Part shown: positions 49,876-59,679 of the stretch, piece by piece
How positions within the stretch are numbered: position 1 is the stretch's first letter
Layout of the letters: each line of letters opens with the position of its first letter
Source of the DNA: Streptomyces sp. R41
Lineage (GTDB): Bacteria > Actinomycetota > Actinomycetes > Streptomycetales > Streptomycetaceae
Assembly: GCF_041053055.1 (NCBI RefSeq)
Contig: NZ_CP163443.1
Coordinates: 620,001 to 684,000, forward strand
DNA: 64,000 nucleotides
Direction of reading: 5' to 3'
Program-made: the position numbers and the translations under genes
Notes under the pieces: model-generated
The model's database searches: none
Told to the model about the DNA's origin: nothing
Seen by the model: the letters and a program-made list of their open reading frames with translations, nothing else

Positions 49876-50754
49876 TCAGAGCAGACCGACCGCGGTGTCC
49901 ACCGCGGTCTCCACGCTGCCCTCGGCGGGGTACAGCAGCGACCGGCCGACGACCATGCCCTGGACGGTGGGCAGCCGCAGGGCCTTGCGCCATCTCTCGT
50001 ACGCGCCTTCCTGGTCCCTGCCGACCTCGCCGCCGAGCAGCACGGCGGGCAGGGTGGACGCCTCCAGCACCTCGGCCATGTCGTCGGGGTCGCTGGTGAC
50101 CGGCAGCTTGAGCCAGGTGTAGGCGGAGGTGCCGCCGAGGCCGGAGGCGATGGCGATGGACCGGGTGACGGCCTCGGCGCTCAGGTCGTTGCGGACCGTA
50201 CCCTCCACCCGGCGGGATATGAACGGCTCGACGAACAGCGGCAGTCGGCGGGCGGCCATGTCGTCGACGGCGCGGGCTGTGGTCTGCAGGGTCTCCAGGG
50301 AGCCGGGGTCGTCGTAGTCGATACGCAGCAAGAGCTTTCCGGCGTCGAAGCGGAGCCGCTCGATGTCCTCGGCACGGTGGCCGGTGAAGCGGTCGTCCAT
50401 CTCGAAGGAGGCGCCCGCGAGCCCGCCGCGGTTCATGGAACCCATCACGACCTTGTTCTCCAGGACGCCCAGGAGCAGCAGGTCCTCCAGGATGTCGGCG
50501 GTGGCGAGCACCCCGTCCACACCGGGCCGCGACAGCGCGACGCAGAGGCGTTCCAGGAGGTCGGCGCGGTTGGCCATGGCCAGGCGGTGCTCGCCGACGC
50601 CGAGGGCGCCGCGCGCTGGGTGGTCGGCGGCCACGATCATCAGGCGGCCGCTCTCACCGATCAGCGGGCGGCGGACACGGCGGGCGGCCGCTTCGGCGAT
50701 GGCCTCCGGGTGCCGGGCGCGCACCGTGACGAGGTCGGGAATGCTGATGCTCAA
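49876..50754 (-). CDS. DhnA/Cgl0159-type TIM-barrel aldolase, probable IolJ role
   Basis: A 292-residue (beta/alpha)8 protein of the class I aldolase group seen in inositol clusters of actinobacteria (Cgl0159 family). Supporting segments are MIVAADHPARGALGVG at the N-terminus, GVDGVLATADILEDLL, KLLLRIDYDDPGSLETL with a candidate Schiff-base lysine, and AVLLGGEVGRDQEG. The window lacks a class II IolJ aldolase, so this protein probably splits 2-deoxy-5-keto-gluconate-6-phosphate into DHAP and malonate semialdehyde. The function is inferred from pathway gap and context. It is 66 bp after iolC. Confidence 0.82.
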   Translation of the reverse strand: MSISIPDLVTVRARHPEAIAEAAARRVRRPLIGESGRLMIVAADHPARGALGVGEHRLAMANRADLLERLCVALSRPGVDGVLATADILEDLLLLGVLENKVVMGSMNRGGLAGASFEMDDRFTGHRAEDIERLRFDAGKLLLRIDYDDPGSLETLQTTARAVDDMAARRLPLFVEPFISRRVEGTVRNDLSAEAVTRSIAIASGLGGTSAYTWLKLPVTSDPDDMAEVLEASTLPAVLLGGEVGRDQEGAYERWRKALRLPTVQGMVVGRSLLYPAEGSVETAVDTAVGLL

Positions 50755-50820
50755 GACAGGCTCCGTTCAGGGGTGGCGTCGGTCGGCCGCGTATGCGGGG
50801 CACCTCGGCCTCGGACTCGG

Positions 50821-51777
50821 TCAGCCGCGTACGAGGAGGTCCTCGACCTCGGACTCGGTCGGCATCGCGGAGGAGCAGGCGAGCCGGGAGGCGACGAGCG
50901 CGCCGGCCGCGTTGGCGTACCGGATGGTCTTCTCCAGCTCCCAGCCGGACAGCAGACCGTGGCAGAGCGAACCGCCGAACGCGTCTCCCGCGCCGAGGCC
51001 GTTGACGACCTCCACCGGCACCGGCGGGACCTCGGCGACGGTGCCGTCGCGGTGGACGGCCAGGACTCCCTTGGGGCCCTGTTTGACGACCGCCAGTTCC
51101 ACACCGGCGTCGAGGAGGGCCTGGGCGCAGGCCCGTGGTTCGCGTACGCCGGTGGCGATCTCGCATTCGTCGAGGTTGCCGACGGCGACCGTGGCGTGGC
51201 GCAGGGCCTCGGCGTAGTACGGGCGCGCGCTGTCGGGGTCCTTCCAGAACATCGGGCGCCAGTCGAGGTCGAAGACCGTGGTGCCCGACTTGGCGCGCGC
51301 CTTCAGGGCGGCGAGCGTGGCCGAGCGGCTGGGCTCCTCGCTCAGGCCGGTGCCGGTGATCCAGAAGATGCGGGCCGCGCGGATGGCGAAGAAGTCCAGC
51401 TCGTCGGTGTGGATCTCCAGGTCGGGCGCCTTGGGCCGCCGGTAGAAGTACAGCGGGAAGTCGTCCGGCGGGAAGATCTCGCAGAAGGTGATCGGCGTGG
51501 GGTAGGCGTCGACGGGTGTGACCCAGCGGTCGTCGACGCCGAACTCCTTGAGCGCCTGGTGGAGGTAGGTGCCGAAGGGGTCCTGGCCGGTGCGGGTGAT
51601 CACCGCGGTGGCGCGGCCCAGGCGGGCGGCGGCCACCGCGACATTGGCCGCCGAGCCGCCGAGGAACTTTCCGAAGGACTCGACCTGCGCGAGCGGCACA
51701 CCCGTCTGCAGCGGGTAGAGATCGACGCCGATACGTCCCATGGTGATGACGTCGAAGGTTTCAGCGGACTCAGGCAT
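50821..51777 (-). CDS. iolC: 5-dehydro-2-deoxygluconokinase
   Basis: A 318-residue PfkB/ribokinase-family kinase. The signature 1 region is GGSAANVAVAAARLGRATAVITRTG near residue 45; the ATP/anion-hole motif is VVNGLGAGDAFGGSLCHGL near residue 260, with the catalytic Asp in GAGDAF. FPPDDFPLYFYRRPKAPDLEI is typical of IolC. It phosphorylates 2-deoxy-5-keto-D-gluconate. ATG 51777 is preferred over an upstream ATG because AGGAG lies before it. First gene of the leftward iol operon. The last codons repeat a nearby sequence (CCTCGGACTCGGTC appears at 50810 and 50846). Confidence 0.93.
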   Translation of the reverse strand: MPESAETFDVITMGRIGVDLYPLQTGVPLAQVESFGKFLGGSAANVAVAAARLGRATAVITRTGQDPFGTYLHQALKEFGVDDRWVTPVDAYPTPITFCEIFPPDDFPLYFYRRPKAPDLEIHTDELDFFAIRAARIFWITGTGLSEEPSRSATLAALKARAKSGTTVFDLDWRPMFWKDPDSARPYYAEALRHATVAVGNLDECEIATGVREPRACAQALLDAGVELAVVKQGPKGVLAVHRDGTVAEVPPVPVEVVNGLGAGDAFGGSLCHGLLSGWELEKTIRYANAAGALVASRLACSSAMPTESEVEDLLVRG

Positions 51778-51831
51778 GCGTGACGCTCCTGATGCGTGGG
51801 ATGCGGGCAACGGGGCGCCCGATGCCTCTTA

Positions 51832-51943
51832 GGTGTAGGACCCACAGCAAGCCTCTGTCAAGACTTTGTACGGACATTCGGACCTGCTCAGGAAATGATG
51901 TCTTAACAAAGTATTGACAGGTGGGTGCAACAGGGACTTGTAT
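51832..51943. promoter_or_regulatory. Divergent iol promoters with inverted operator arms
   Basis: TGTCAAGACTTTGT (51856-51869) and ACAAAGTATTGACA (51906-51919) form a 14-bp inverted repeat with one mismatch and a 36-bp gap. Each arm ends in TTGACA on its outward strand, giving -35 boxes facing away from each other; TACACC (leftward, 51832-51837) and TTGTAT (rightward, 51938-51943) lie 18 bp beyond them. The arms' inner ACTTTGT/ACAAAGT parts are probable binding sites for one regulator acting on both operons. Confidence 0.7.
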
Positions 51944-52070
51944 CCCGTCCCAACGAAACAGCCGCGTCACCGGCTCAAGACCCGGACCTGCCGTCCGGGC
52001 CCCGCACGGGCCCCGCGCCCCGCGCCGTCCCGTTCCCTTTCCCCCGGTCGCACAGTGAGGTGCTGGAAAG

Positions 52071-53090
52071 ATGGACCGCACGTTTCACCCCCGCTCTCGC
52101 AGAATTGCCCCACTCGTCGCGACACTCGCGGCATCCGCGCTGCTGATAGCCGGCTGCTCCAGCAGCTCCGGCGGCAAGAAGGCGGAGGAGAGCGGCGCCG
52201 ACGCCTCCGCAGGCAAGGCCAACACCCCCCGCATGACGATCGCGATGGTCACCCACGCGCCCCCCGGCGACACCTTCTGGGACACCATCCGCAAGGGCGC
52301 CCAGGCCGCGGCCGCCAAGGACAACGTCAAGCTGATCTACTCCAGCGACGCCAACGCGGGCACCCAGGCCAACCTGGTGCAGAACGCGATCGACCAGAAG
52401 GTCGACGGCATCGCGGTCACCCTTGCCAAGCCGGACGCCATGAAGGACGTGCTCGCCAAGGCCGAGAAGGCGGGCATCCCGGTGGTCGGCTTCAACGCTG
52501 GTGTGGACGACTGGAAGAAGCAGGGCCTGCTGGAGTACTTCGGCCAGGACGAGACCGTCGCGGGCGAGGCGTTCGGCAAGAAGCTCAACGAGCTCGGTGC
52601 CAAGCACAACATCTGTGTGATCCAGGACCAGGGTCATGTCGCCCTGGAGGCCCGCTGCGCCGGTGTGAAGAAGACCTTCAGCGGCAAGACGGAGAACCTC
52701 TACGTCAACGGCACCGACATGCCGTCCGTGAAGTCGACGATCACCGCGAAGCTCAAGCAGGACAGCTCCATCGACTACGTCGTCACCCTCGGCGCCCCGT
52801 TCGCGCTGACGGCGGTGCAGTCGGTCAGCGACGCGGGCAGCAAGGCCAAGGTCGCCACCTTCGACCTCAACAAGGACCTGGTGAAGGGTGTCCAGGACGG
52901 TGACATCTCGTTCGCCGTCGACCAGCAGCCCTATCTGCAGGGCTACCTGTCGGTCGACTCCCTGTGGCTCTACAAGACCAACGGCAACTACAGCGGTGGC
53001 GGCGAGGCGCCCGTCCTGACCGGACCGGCGTTCGTCGACAAGACCAACGTCGACACCATCGCCAAGTTCGCCGCGAAGGGTACTCGGTGA
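52071..53090 (+). CDS. Inositol/sugar ABC transporter substrate-binding lipoprotein
   Basis: A 339-residue type I periplasmic-binding protein. The signal peptide is MDRTFHPRSRRIAPLVATLA with lipobox LIAGC, so the mature protein is lipid-anchored at Cys29. The fold is that of ribose/inositol-binding proteins (MVTHAPPGDTFWDTIRKGAQAAA, DANAGTQANLVQNAIDQKVDGIAV, FDLNKDLVKGVQDGDISFAVDQQPYLQGYL). Ligand is probably myo-inositol, given the operon. Divergent from iolC. TGATG overlaps its stop with the permease start. Confidence 0.92.
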   Translation: MDRTFHPRSRRIAPLVATLAASALLIAGCSSSSGGKKAEESGADASAGKANTPRMTIAMVTHAPPGDTFWDTIRKGAQAAAAKDNVKLIYSSDANAGTQANLVQNAIDQKVDGIAVTLAKPDAMKDVLAKAEKAGIPVVGFNAGVDDWKKQGLLEYFGQDETVAGEAFGKKLNELGAKHNICVIQDQGHVALEARCAGVKKTFSGKTENLYVNGTDMPSVKSTITAKLKQDSSIDYVVTLGAPFALTAVQSVSDAGSKAKVATFDLNKDLVKGVQDGDISFAVDQQPYLQGYLSVDSLWLYKTNGNYSGGGEAPVLTGPAFVDKTNVDTIAKFAAKGTR

Positions 53091-54169
53091 TGACCATGAG
53101 TCAGGCAACGGCACCGGCGACGAGTCCCTCGTCGCCGGCCTCGCCGGCCACTCAGAAGGACGGCCGCGCCACACAGCGGTCCCTGGGGCGCCGGCTGCTC
53201 GCCCGCCCCGAGGTCGGCGCGCTGATCGCGGCCGTCGGCGTGTACATCTTCTTCTTCTCGGTGGCTCCTTCCTTCCGCGAGGCGAGCGCGCTGTCCACCG
53301 TGCTCTACCAGGCGTCGGTCATGGGCATCATGGCGATTCCGGTCGCCCTGCTGATGATCGGCGGCGAGTTCGACCTCTCGGCCGGTGTCGCCGTCACGAC
53401 CTCGGCGCTCACCGCCGCGATCCTCAGCTTCCAGCTGACCACGAACGTGTGGACCGGTGTCCTCGTCGCACTGATCGCCTCCCTCGCCGTCGGCGCGTTC
53501 AACGGCTATCTGCTGGTCAGGACCGGACTCCCCAGCTTCCTGATCACCCTGGGCTCGTTCCTGGTCCTGCAGGGCGCCAACCTCGCCGTCACCAAGATCT
53601 TCACCGGCAATGTCGCCAGCGACTCGATCGCCGACATGGACGGTTTCGACCAGGCCAAGAAGATCTTCGCCTCCGAGGTGAGCATCGGCGGGGTGGACTT
53701 CAAGATCACCATCTTCTACTGGCTGCTGTTCGCCGCGGCGGCGACCTGGCTGCTGCTGCGCACCAAGTTCGGCAACTGGATCTTCGCGGTCGGCGGCAAC
53801 CAGGACAGCGCCCGAGCGGTCGGCGTGCCGGTGAAGTTCACCAAGGTCGCCCTGTTCATGGGCGTGGGCGCGGGCGCCTGGTTCGTCGGCATGCACCTGC
53901 TGTTCTCGTTCAACACCGTGCAGTCCGGCGAGGGCGTGGGCAACGAGTTCCTGTACATCATCGCCGCGGTGATCGGCGGCTGCCTGCTCACCGGCGGCTA
54001 CGGCTCGGCGGTCGGCCCGGTCATCGGCGCCTTCATCTTCGGCATGGTCTCCCAGGGCATCGTCTACGCCAACTGGAACCCCGACTGGTTCAAGGCGTTC
54101 CTCGGCGTGATGCTCCTGGTCGCCGCCCTCGTCAATCTGTGGGTCCGCCGCACGGCGACCCGGAGGTGA
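53090..54169 (+). CDS. ABC transporter permease (ribose/inositol class)
   Basis: A 359-residue membrane protein of the BPD_transp_2 (RbsC-type) class with about ten hydrophobic segments and a Ser/Ala/Thr-rich N-terminal tail. GGEFDLSAGVAVTTSAL and GLPSFLITLGSFLVLQG are conserved in ribose-type permeases, GGNQDSARAVGVPV is the loop that contacts the ATPase, and GGCLLTGGYGSAVGPVIGA follows. ATG 53090 overlaps the previous stop by one base, with AAGGG upstream; GTG 53087 and ATG 53096 are alternatives. Confidence 0.92.
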   Translation: MTMSQATAPATSPSSPASPATQKDGRATQRSLGRRLLARPEVGALIAAVGVYIFFFSVAPSFREASALSTVLYQASVMGIMAIPVALLMIGGEFDLSAGVAVTTSALTAAILSFQLTTNVWTGVLVALIASLAVGAFNGYLLVRTGLPSFLITLGSFLVLQGANLAVTKIFTGNVASDSIADMDGFDQAKKIFASEVSIGGVDFKITIFYWLLFAAAATWLLLRTKFGNWIFAVGGNQDSARAVGVPVKFTKVALFMGVGAGAWFVGMHLLFSFNTVQSGEGVGNEFLYIIAAVIGGCLLTGGYGSAVGPVIGAFIFGMVSQGIVYANWNPDWFKAFLGVMLLVAALVNLWVRRTATRR

Positions 54170-54178
54170 TCTGATCAC

Positions 54179-55087
54179 ATGACAACCAACGGAACCTCAC
54201 CGAACGGCGCGGCGGTCAAGGCCGAGCCGGAGGACACCGGGCCCATCGTCGAGCTGCGCGGCGCCGGCAAGGCGTACGGCAACATCCGCGCCCTGCACGG
54301 CGTCACCCTGGCCGTCCACCCCGGCAAGGTGACCTGTGTGCTCGGCGACAACGGCGCCGGCAAGTCCACCCTCATCAAGATCATCTCAGGGTTGCACCAG
54401 CACACCGAGGGCGAGTTCCTCGTCGACGGCAAGCCGGTGCACTTCAGCACTCCCCGCGAGGCACTCGACAAGGGCATCGCCACCGTCTACCAGGACCTGG
54501 CGACGGTCCCGCTGATGCCGGTGTGGCGGAACTTCTTCCTCGGCTCCGAGATGACCCGCGGCCCCTGGCCGGTGCGCCGCCTCGACATCGCGAAGATGCG
54601 GCAGACCGCCGACCAGGAACTGCGCAACATGGGCATCGCCCTCGACGACCTGGACCAGCCCATCGGCACGCTCTCCGGCGGTCAGCGCCAGTCCGTGGCC
54701 ATCGCCCGCGCCGTCTACTTCGGTGCGCGGGTCCTGATCCTGGACGAGCCCACGGCCGCGCTCGGTGTCAAGCAGTCCGGTGTCGTCCTCAAGTACATCG
54801 CCGCCGCCCGCGACCGCGGCCTCGGCGTCATCTTCATCACCCACAATCCGCACCACGCCTACATGGTCGGCGACCACTTCAGCGTGCTCCGCCTCGGCAC
54901 CATGGAGCTCAGCGCCGACCGCAGTGAGGTGAGCCTCGAAGAGCTCACCAACCACATGGCCGGCGGCACCGAACTCGCCGCGCTCAAGCACGAGTTGGCG
55001 CAGGTACGCGGCGTCGACGTCGAGGAGCTCCCCGAAGCGGAAGACCTCCAGGCACCCGTGGCGGCCTCCTCCGAAGGGACCTCCTGA
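54179..55087 (+). CDS. ABC transporter ATP-binding protein (single-domain sugar type)
   Basis: A 302-residue ATPase. Walker A is [13 protein letters not shown]-loop [16 protein letters not shown], signature [14 protein letters not shown], Walker [15 protein letters not shown] and H-loop [10 protein letters not shown]. RbsA-type sugar ATPases usually have two such domains in about 500 residues; this has one, so the transporter should use a homodimer. A 30-residue acidic tail ([19 protein letters not shown]) ends it. It follows the permease by 9 bp and the next gene starts 1 bp after its stop. Confidence 0.93.
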   Translation: MTTNGTSPNGAAVKAEPEDTGPIVELRGAGKAYGNIRALHGVTLAVHPGKVTCVLGDNGAGKSTLIKIISGLHQHTEGEFLVDGKPVHFSTPREALDKGIATVYQDLATVPLMPVWRNFFLGSEMTRGPWPVRRLDIAKMRQTADQELRNMGIALDDLDQPIGTLSGGQRQSVAIARAVYFGARVLILDEPTAALGVKQSGVVLKYIAAARDRGLGVIFITHNPHHAYMVGDHFSVLRLGTMELSADRSEVSLEELTNHMAGGTELAALKHELAQVRGVDVEELPEAEDLQAPVAASSEGTS

Positions 55088-55088
55088 G

Positions 55089-55991
55089 ATGACCACTGCC
55101 CTCGACCGCATCCGGGTCGGCTCGGCACCCGACTCCTGGGGCGTCTGGTTCCCCGACGACCCCCAGCAGGTTCCCTGGGAACGTTTCCTGGACGAGGTCG
55201 CCGAGGCCGGCTACTCCTGGATCGAACTCGGCCCGTACGGCTATCTGCCGACCGACCCCGCCCGGCTCACCGACGAGGTGAACAGGCGACGGTTGAAGGT
55301 GTCGGCCGGCACGATCTTCACCGGGCTGCACCGCGGACCCTCGGTCTGGGAGTCCACCTGGAAGCACGTCAGCGAGGTCGCCTCCCTCACCCAGGCCATG
55401 GGCGCGAAGCACCTGGTGGTCATCCCGTCCTTCTGGCGGGACGACAAGACCGCCGAGATCCTCGAGCCGCCGGAGCTGACCGCCGAGCAGTGGGCCCACC
55501 TGACCAAGGGCATGGAGCGGCTCGGCCACGAGGTCAAGGAGACGTACGGCCTGGACATCGTCGTCCACCCGCACGCCGACACCCACATCGACACCGAGGA
55601 CCACGTCGAGCGCTTCCTCGACTCGACCGACTCCGAGCTGGTCAACCTCTGCCTGGACACCGGGCACTACGCCTACTGCGGCGGCGACAGCGTGAAGCTC
55701 ATCGAGACGTACGGCGAGCGGATGGGCTATCTGCACCTCAAGCAGGTCGACCCCGACATCCTCGCCGACGTCGTCAAGAACGAGGTGCCGTTCGGGCCCG
55801 CCGTCCAGCGCGGTGTGATGTGCGAACCCCCTTCCGGTGTACCGGAGTTGGAGCCGGTGCTGGTCGCGGCCCAGGGCCTGGGTGTCGAGCTGTTCGCCAT
55901 CGTCGAGCAGGACATGTACCCCTGCGAGCCGGACAAGCCGCTGCCCATCGCCGTCCGCACCCGGAAGTTCCTCCGCTCCTGCGGCGCCTGA
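55089..55991 (+). CDS. iolE: Inosose dehydratase-like TIM-barrel protein
   Basis: A 300-residue xylose-isomerase-like TIM barrel. It opens [19 protein letters not shown], as in the inosose dehydratase group of actinobacteria, and the metal ligands appear in [19 protein letters not shown] (H and E), [23 protein letters not shown] and [10 protein letters not shown]. It would dehydrate 2-keto-myo-inositol to 3D-(3,5/4)-trihydroxycyclohexane-1,2-dione. Start codon ATG 55089, nearly abutting the ATPase stop. Assignment of IolE rather than IolI/IolH rests on the N-terminal motif and the lack of another candidate in the cluster. Confidence 0.75.
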   Translation: MTTALDRIRVGSAPDSWGVWFPDDPQQVPWERFLDEVAEAGYSWIELGPYGYLPTDPARLTDEVNRRRLKVSAGTIFTGLHRGPSVWESTWKHVSEVASLTQAMGAKHLVVIPSFWRDDKTAEILEPPELTAEQWAHLTKGMERLGHEVKETYGLDIVVHPHADTHIDTEDHVERFLDSTDSELVNLCLDTGHYAYCGGDSVKLIETYGERMGYLHLKQVDPDILADVVKNEVPFGPAVQRGVMCEPPSGVPELEPVLVAAQGLGVELFAIVEQDMYPCEPDKPLPIAVRTRKFLRSCGA

Positions 55992-56014
55992 CCCCGAAAG
56001 GACCACCGAACACC

Positions 56015-57034
56015 ATGACCCAGCGCGGAACGCTCGGCATCGCCGTCATCGGCACCGGCCGGATGGGGGCCGACCACGTACGCCGTATCACGGAGGTCAT
56101 CAGCGGGGCGCGGGTGACCGCCGTCGCGGACCTCGACGCGGAACGGGCCAAGCAGCTCGCCGCGGGCATCGACGGCTGCACCGCGTACACCGACCCGGCC
56201 GCCGCCATGGCCGCGGACGACGTCGACGCCGTGATCATCGCCTCACCCGGCCCGGCGCACGAGGCGGCGCTGCTCACCGCCTTCGAGCACGACCTGCCGG
56301 TGCTGTGCGAGAAGCCGCTCACTCCGGACGCGGCCTCCGCGCTGCGCGTCATGGAGGCCGAGCAGAAGCTCGGCCACCGGCGGGTCCAGGTCGGGTTCAT
56401 GCGCCGGTACGACGCCGAGTACATGAAGCTCAAGTCACTGCTGGACAGCGGTGAACTGGGCCGGCCGCTGATGCTGCACAACCGGCACCGCAACGCCGAC
56501 GTCCTGCCGTATTTCACCGAGCAGATGCTGATCAACGACTCCGTGGTGCACGAGATGGACGTCGCCCGCTGGCTGCTGGACCAGGAGATCACCGCGGTCA
56601 CGGTGATGAAGCCGAAGCCCTCCGGCAACGCGCCCGAGGGGCTGTCCGACCCGCAGTTCGTCGTCTTCGAGACGGACGGGGGCACCCTGGTCGACGTCGA
56701 GATCTACGTCAACTGCCGATTCGGCTACCAGGTGCAGGCCGAGGCGGTCTGCGAGAACGGCACGGCACGGATCGGCGAGGCCCAAGGGATGCTCGTCAAC
56801 ACGGCGGGACGGTGGGGCGGTTCCATCGCCCCGGACTTCGTGGAGCGGTTCGTGGACGCGTACGACCGCGAGGTCCAGGCCTGGGTCGACGCCACGCTGC
56901 GGGGCGAGGTCACCGGCCCCAGCAGCTGGGACGGATACGCCGCGGCGGCCGTCTGCGAGGCGGGCGTCCGGGCCCAGGCGGAGGGCCGCAGGACCGAGGT
57001 CGAACTGATCGAGCGCCCCGCCCTCTACCGCTGA
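56015..57034 (+). CDS. iolG: Inositol 2-dehydrogenase (Gfo/Idh/MocA family)
   Basis: A 339-residue dehydrogenase. Motifs: [17 protein letters not shown] for NAD binding, [12 protein letters not shown] near 95, [21 protein letters not shown] near 130 and the catalytic histidine in [14 protein letters not shown] near residue 180. It oxidises myo-inositol to 2-keto-myo-inositol (scyllo-inosose), using NAD+. ATG 56015 follows GAAAGGA. It sits between iolE and iolH, and the FMRRYD motif is that of true inositol dehydrogenases, unlike the two other oxidoreductases of the window. Confidence 0.92.
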   Translation: MTQRGTLGIAVIGTGRMGADHVRRITEVISGARVTAVADLDAERAKQLAAGIDGCTAYTDPAAAMAADDVDAVIIASPGPAHEAALLTAFEHDLPVLCEKPLTPDAASALRVMEAEQKLGHRRVQVGFMRRYDAEYMKLKSLLDSGELGRPLMLHNRHRNADVLPYFTEQMLINDSVVHEMDVARWLLDQEITAVTVMKPKPSGNAPEGLSDPQFVVFETDGGTLVDVEIYVNCRFGYQVQAEAVCENGTARIGEAQGMLVNTAGRWGGSIAPDFVERFVDAYDREVQAWVDATLRGEVTGPSSWDGYAAAAVCEAGVRAQAEGRRTEVELIERPALYR

Positions 57035-57055
57035 CACACCGGAAGGCACTGCCCC

Positions 57056-57913
57056 ATGAAGATCGCGCTCGACCCGTACATGATCCGCCATGTACCTCTC
57101 CTCGAACTGCCCGCCGTGGTGGCCGAGTTGGGCTACGAGTGGATCGAGCTGTCCCCCCGCGAGGACTTCATCCCCTTCTTCCGGCATCCCCGCGTGGACG
57201 ACGGCACGGTCCGCAAGTTCCGCAAGGCGCTGGACTCCGCGGGCGTCGGCATCTCCTCGCTGCTCCCCCTGTTCCGCTGGTCGGGACCGGACGAGGACGA
57301 CCGCCGGGCCGCCGTGCGGTACTGGAAGCGGTCCATCCAGATCGCCGCCGACCTCGGTGTCGACAGCATGATCTCCGAGTTCAACGGCCGCCCCGAGGCC
57401 TCCGACCGCTCGGAGGCCCAGTTCTGGAACTCCCTCGACGAGCTGCTGCCACTGTTCGAGCGCGAGGGCATCCGCCTCGCCCTGGAGCCGCACCCGGACG
57501 ACTTCATCGAGAACGGCTACGACGCGATCAACCTGATCCGCGGCATCAACCACCCGAACGTCACGTTCCTGTACTGCGCCCCGCACACCTTCCACATCGG
57601 AAACGACGCGCCCGGCATCATCGAGTACGCCGGCGACCTGCTCACCCATGTGCATCTCGCCGACGCCTTCGACCACACCGCCTCCTCCGGCAACCGCTAC
57701 ATCCTCAACCCGCCCGGCACCCCGGCCCGCATCCACCAGCACCTGGACATCGGGCAGGGCGAGGTCGACTTCGACGAGCTGTTCCGCGAGCTGAAGTCCC
57801 ACCACTTCGACGGCACCCTCACGGCCTGCGTGTTCGCCTGGGAGGAACGGGCCAAGGAGTCGTCGGTCTTCATGCGCGAGAAGATCGCCGAGTACCTCGC
57901 CCACGTGCCTTAG
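57056..57913 (+). CDS. iolH: Sugar phosphate isomerase/epimerase of the IolH/IolI type
   Basis: A 285-residue xylose-isomerase-like TIM barrel. It starts MKIALDPYMIRH, then YEWIELSPREDFIPFF, characteristic of IolH in inositol clusters; further ligand segments are LALEPHPDDFIENG, TFLYCAPHTFHIGND, THVHLADAFDH and HQHLDIGQGEVDFDELF. Its exact reaction is unsettled: an epimerase or isomerase on an inosose is likely, which would let the pathway take other inositol stereoisomers. Its stop overlaps the end of the convergent phosphatase gene by 4 bp. Confidence 0.8.
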   Translation: MKIALDPYMIRHVPLLELPAVVAELGYEWIELSPREDFIPFFRHPRVDDGTVRKFRKALDSAGVGISSLLPLFRWSGPDEDDRRAAVRYWKRSIQIAADLGVDSMISEFNGRPEASDRSEAQFWNSLDELLPLFEREGIRLALEPHPDDFIENGYDAINLIRGINHPNVTFLYCAPHTFHIGNDAPGIIEYAGDLLTHVHLADAFDHTASSGNRYILNPPGTPARIHQHLDIGQGEVDFDELFRELKSHHFDGTLTACVFAWEERAKESSVFMREKIAEYLAHVP

Positions 57914-59673
57914 AGATGGGTCAGGCGGTGCACGCGGGCGGCGAGCACGGCGACGTCGTCCTCCGCGGGGCCGCTCATCAGCTGGGCCAGGACATCGTCG
58001 ACGATCTTCTCGAGGCTGTCTCGCGGGGAGAGTCTCAGGCGAGTGAGGCGTCGGAGGGAGTCGTCGATGTCCTCGTCCCGGCGTTCCACCAAGCCGTCGG
58101 TGTAGAGCAGCAGGGTCCCGCCGGGCACACCCGGGCGCGTGACGGTCTCGTACACGCCGAACCCGGTGCCCAGCGGTGGACCCACCGGAAGGGGCACGAT
58201 CTCGATGTGCCCCTGCGGCGTGATCCGAACGGGCGGCAGATGTCCCGCGTTCGAGTAGGAGACGGTGTTGGCACGAGGGTCGCCGAGAGCCAGCAGGCAG
58301 GTGGCGACCCGCTCGAAGCCCGCGTCGGCGACCATGCGGTCGGCGTGATGGAGCATCTCGTGCGGTCGCAGTCCGGTGTCGGCCAGGGCCCGCAGCATGG
58401 ACCGGTAGTGGCTCATGGCGACGGCCGCCTCGACTCCGTGGCCCATGACATCGCCGATGACCAGGAGGTTTCGGTCACGGGACAGGGCCAGGGAGTCGAA
58501 CCAGTCGCCGCCCACCACCGTGGTGTCGTCCGCCGGCAGATACCGGAAGGCGGTCTCCAGGTTCGGGTGGGGGACGGTCGGCTCGGTCAGCAGGGCCCGC
58601 TGCAGCTCCAGGGCCATCGCATGCTCGCGGGCGTAGCGGAAGGCCCGGTCCAGGGCCCGGGCGGCGCGGGCAGCCAACTCCTGTGCCACCACGGCGTCTT
58701 CGCGTGTGAAGGCGGGTGAGGGGCCGACGCGGACCATCGACAGAGTGCCGAGGAGACGGTCCTCGGTGCCCACTGGTGTGATGAGTACCGAGTGCACCCC
58801 GGCGGCGCGATACCGGGCGATCCGATCGGCGTACGACCCCTCGGGCACGTCGCCCGCCGAGAGGTCGTGCATCCAGGACCGGCCGGCGTCCAGCCGCTGC
58901 CTGATCGGTGATCCCGCCTCGTATTCCACATACACACCGGCCGAGCCGATCTCCCTCAGCGCGGCTCTGACCTGCGGTGCGGCGCTGAAGGCGGCCCGGC
59001 GCAGCCGCATGACGCCGGGCGGAGTCTGCCGCCGCCCGCCCGGCCGGTCCTGCTGGAACAGTTCCACACCCGCGGCGTCCGCGAGCCCGGGGACCACGAA
59101 GTCGGCCAGCTCACCGCAGGTGGCGTCGATGTCCAAGGTGTTGCCGATCCGCGTGACCGCGGTGTCCAGCAGCGCCATGCGCTGGTGGGCACGCTCCAAC
59201 TCGGGCAGATACCGGAGCGGTTCGGTGATCTCCAGACCGACGCCGACCAGCCCGACGACCTTGCCGTGCTCGTCCTCCAGCCGGTGGAACGTCACCCGCC
59301 ACTCGTGGCGCACATGAGGCGAGGGGGCATGGGCGAATCCGGTGCCGACCAGTTGGCGCGGCCGTCCGTCCCGGAGCACCTCCCGCAGCACCTGCCCGGC
59401 ACGCGCTGCCCCTGGCAGGACGTCGGCGAGGGTGCGGCCGAGGTGGGCCTCGGCGGACAGCCCGTCCACCCGGGCCATGCGCGGGTTGACGTAGAGGTAG
59501 CGCAGTTCGGTGTCGAGTACGGCCAATCCTGCCTTCGTGCCCTCCACGCTCCGGTGCAGTGCTCGGTACTCACGGCCGAGCGGCAGGCCCGCGACGACGC
59601 CGCCCGCCGCCGCCAGCACCGCCTCGACGTCGCTGGAGATCAGGGGCTGCGCGGCAGGAACATCCGGCTCCAC
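57910..59673 (-). CDS. PAS-GAF-SpoIIE serine/threonine phosphatase
   Basis: A 587-residue signalling phosphatase. A PAS domain (about 35-160) includes VLDTELRYLYVNPRMARVDGL; a GAF domain (about 175-340) contains LLGTLSMVRVGPSPAFTREDAVVAQELAARAARAL; the PP2C/SpoIIE domain (about 355-585) has the metal motifs GGDWFDSLALSRDRNLLVIGDVMGHGVEAA, then AGHLPPVRI, LLLYTDGLVERR and EDDVAVLAARV. Such proteins dephosphorylate anti-sigma-factor antagonists. No kinase or antagonist gene is adjacent. I prefer GTG 59673: GAGGAGG lies 6 nt before it, whereas the ATG at 59679 directly abuts that site. Confidence 0.9.
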   Translation of the reverse strand: MEPDVPAAQPLISSDVEAVLAAAGGVVAGLPLGREYRALHRSVEGTKAGLAVLDTELRYLYVNPRMARVDGLSAEAHLGRTLADVLPGAARAGQVLREVLRDGRPRQLVGTGFAHAPSPHVRHEWRVTFHRLEDEHGKVVGLVGVGLEITEPLRYLPELERAHQRMALLDTAVTRIGNTLDIDATCGELADFVVPGLADAAGVELFQQDRPGGRRQTPPGVMRLRRAAFSAAPQVRAALREIGSAGVYVEYEAGSPIRQRLDAGRSWMHDLSAGDVPEGSYADRIARYRAAGVHSVLITPVGTEDRLLGTLSMVRVGPSPAFTREDAVVAQELAARAARALDRAFRYAREHAMALELQRALLTEPTVPHPNLETAFRYLPADDTTVVGGDWFDSLALSRDRNLLVIGDVMGHGVEAAVAMSHYRSMLRALADTGLRPHEMLHHADRMVADAGFERVATCLLALGDPRANTVSYSNAGHLPPVRITPQGHIEIVPLPVGPPLGTGFGVYETVTRPGVPGGTLLLYTDGLVERRDEDIDDSLRRLTRLRLSPRDSLEKIVDDVLAQLMSGPAEDDVAVLAARVHRLTHL

Positions 59674-59679
59674 CGGCAT

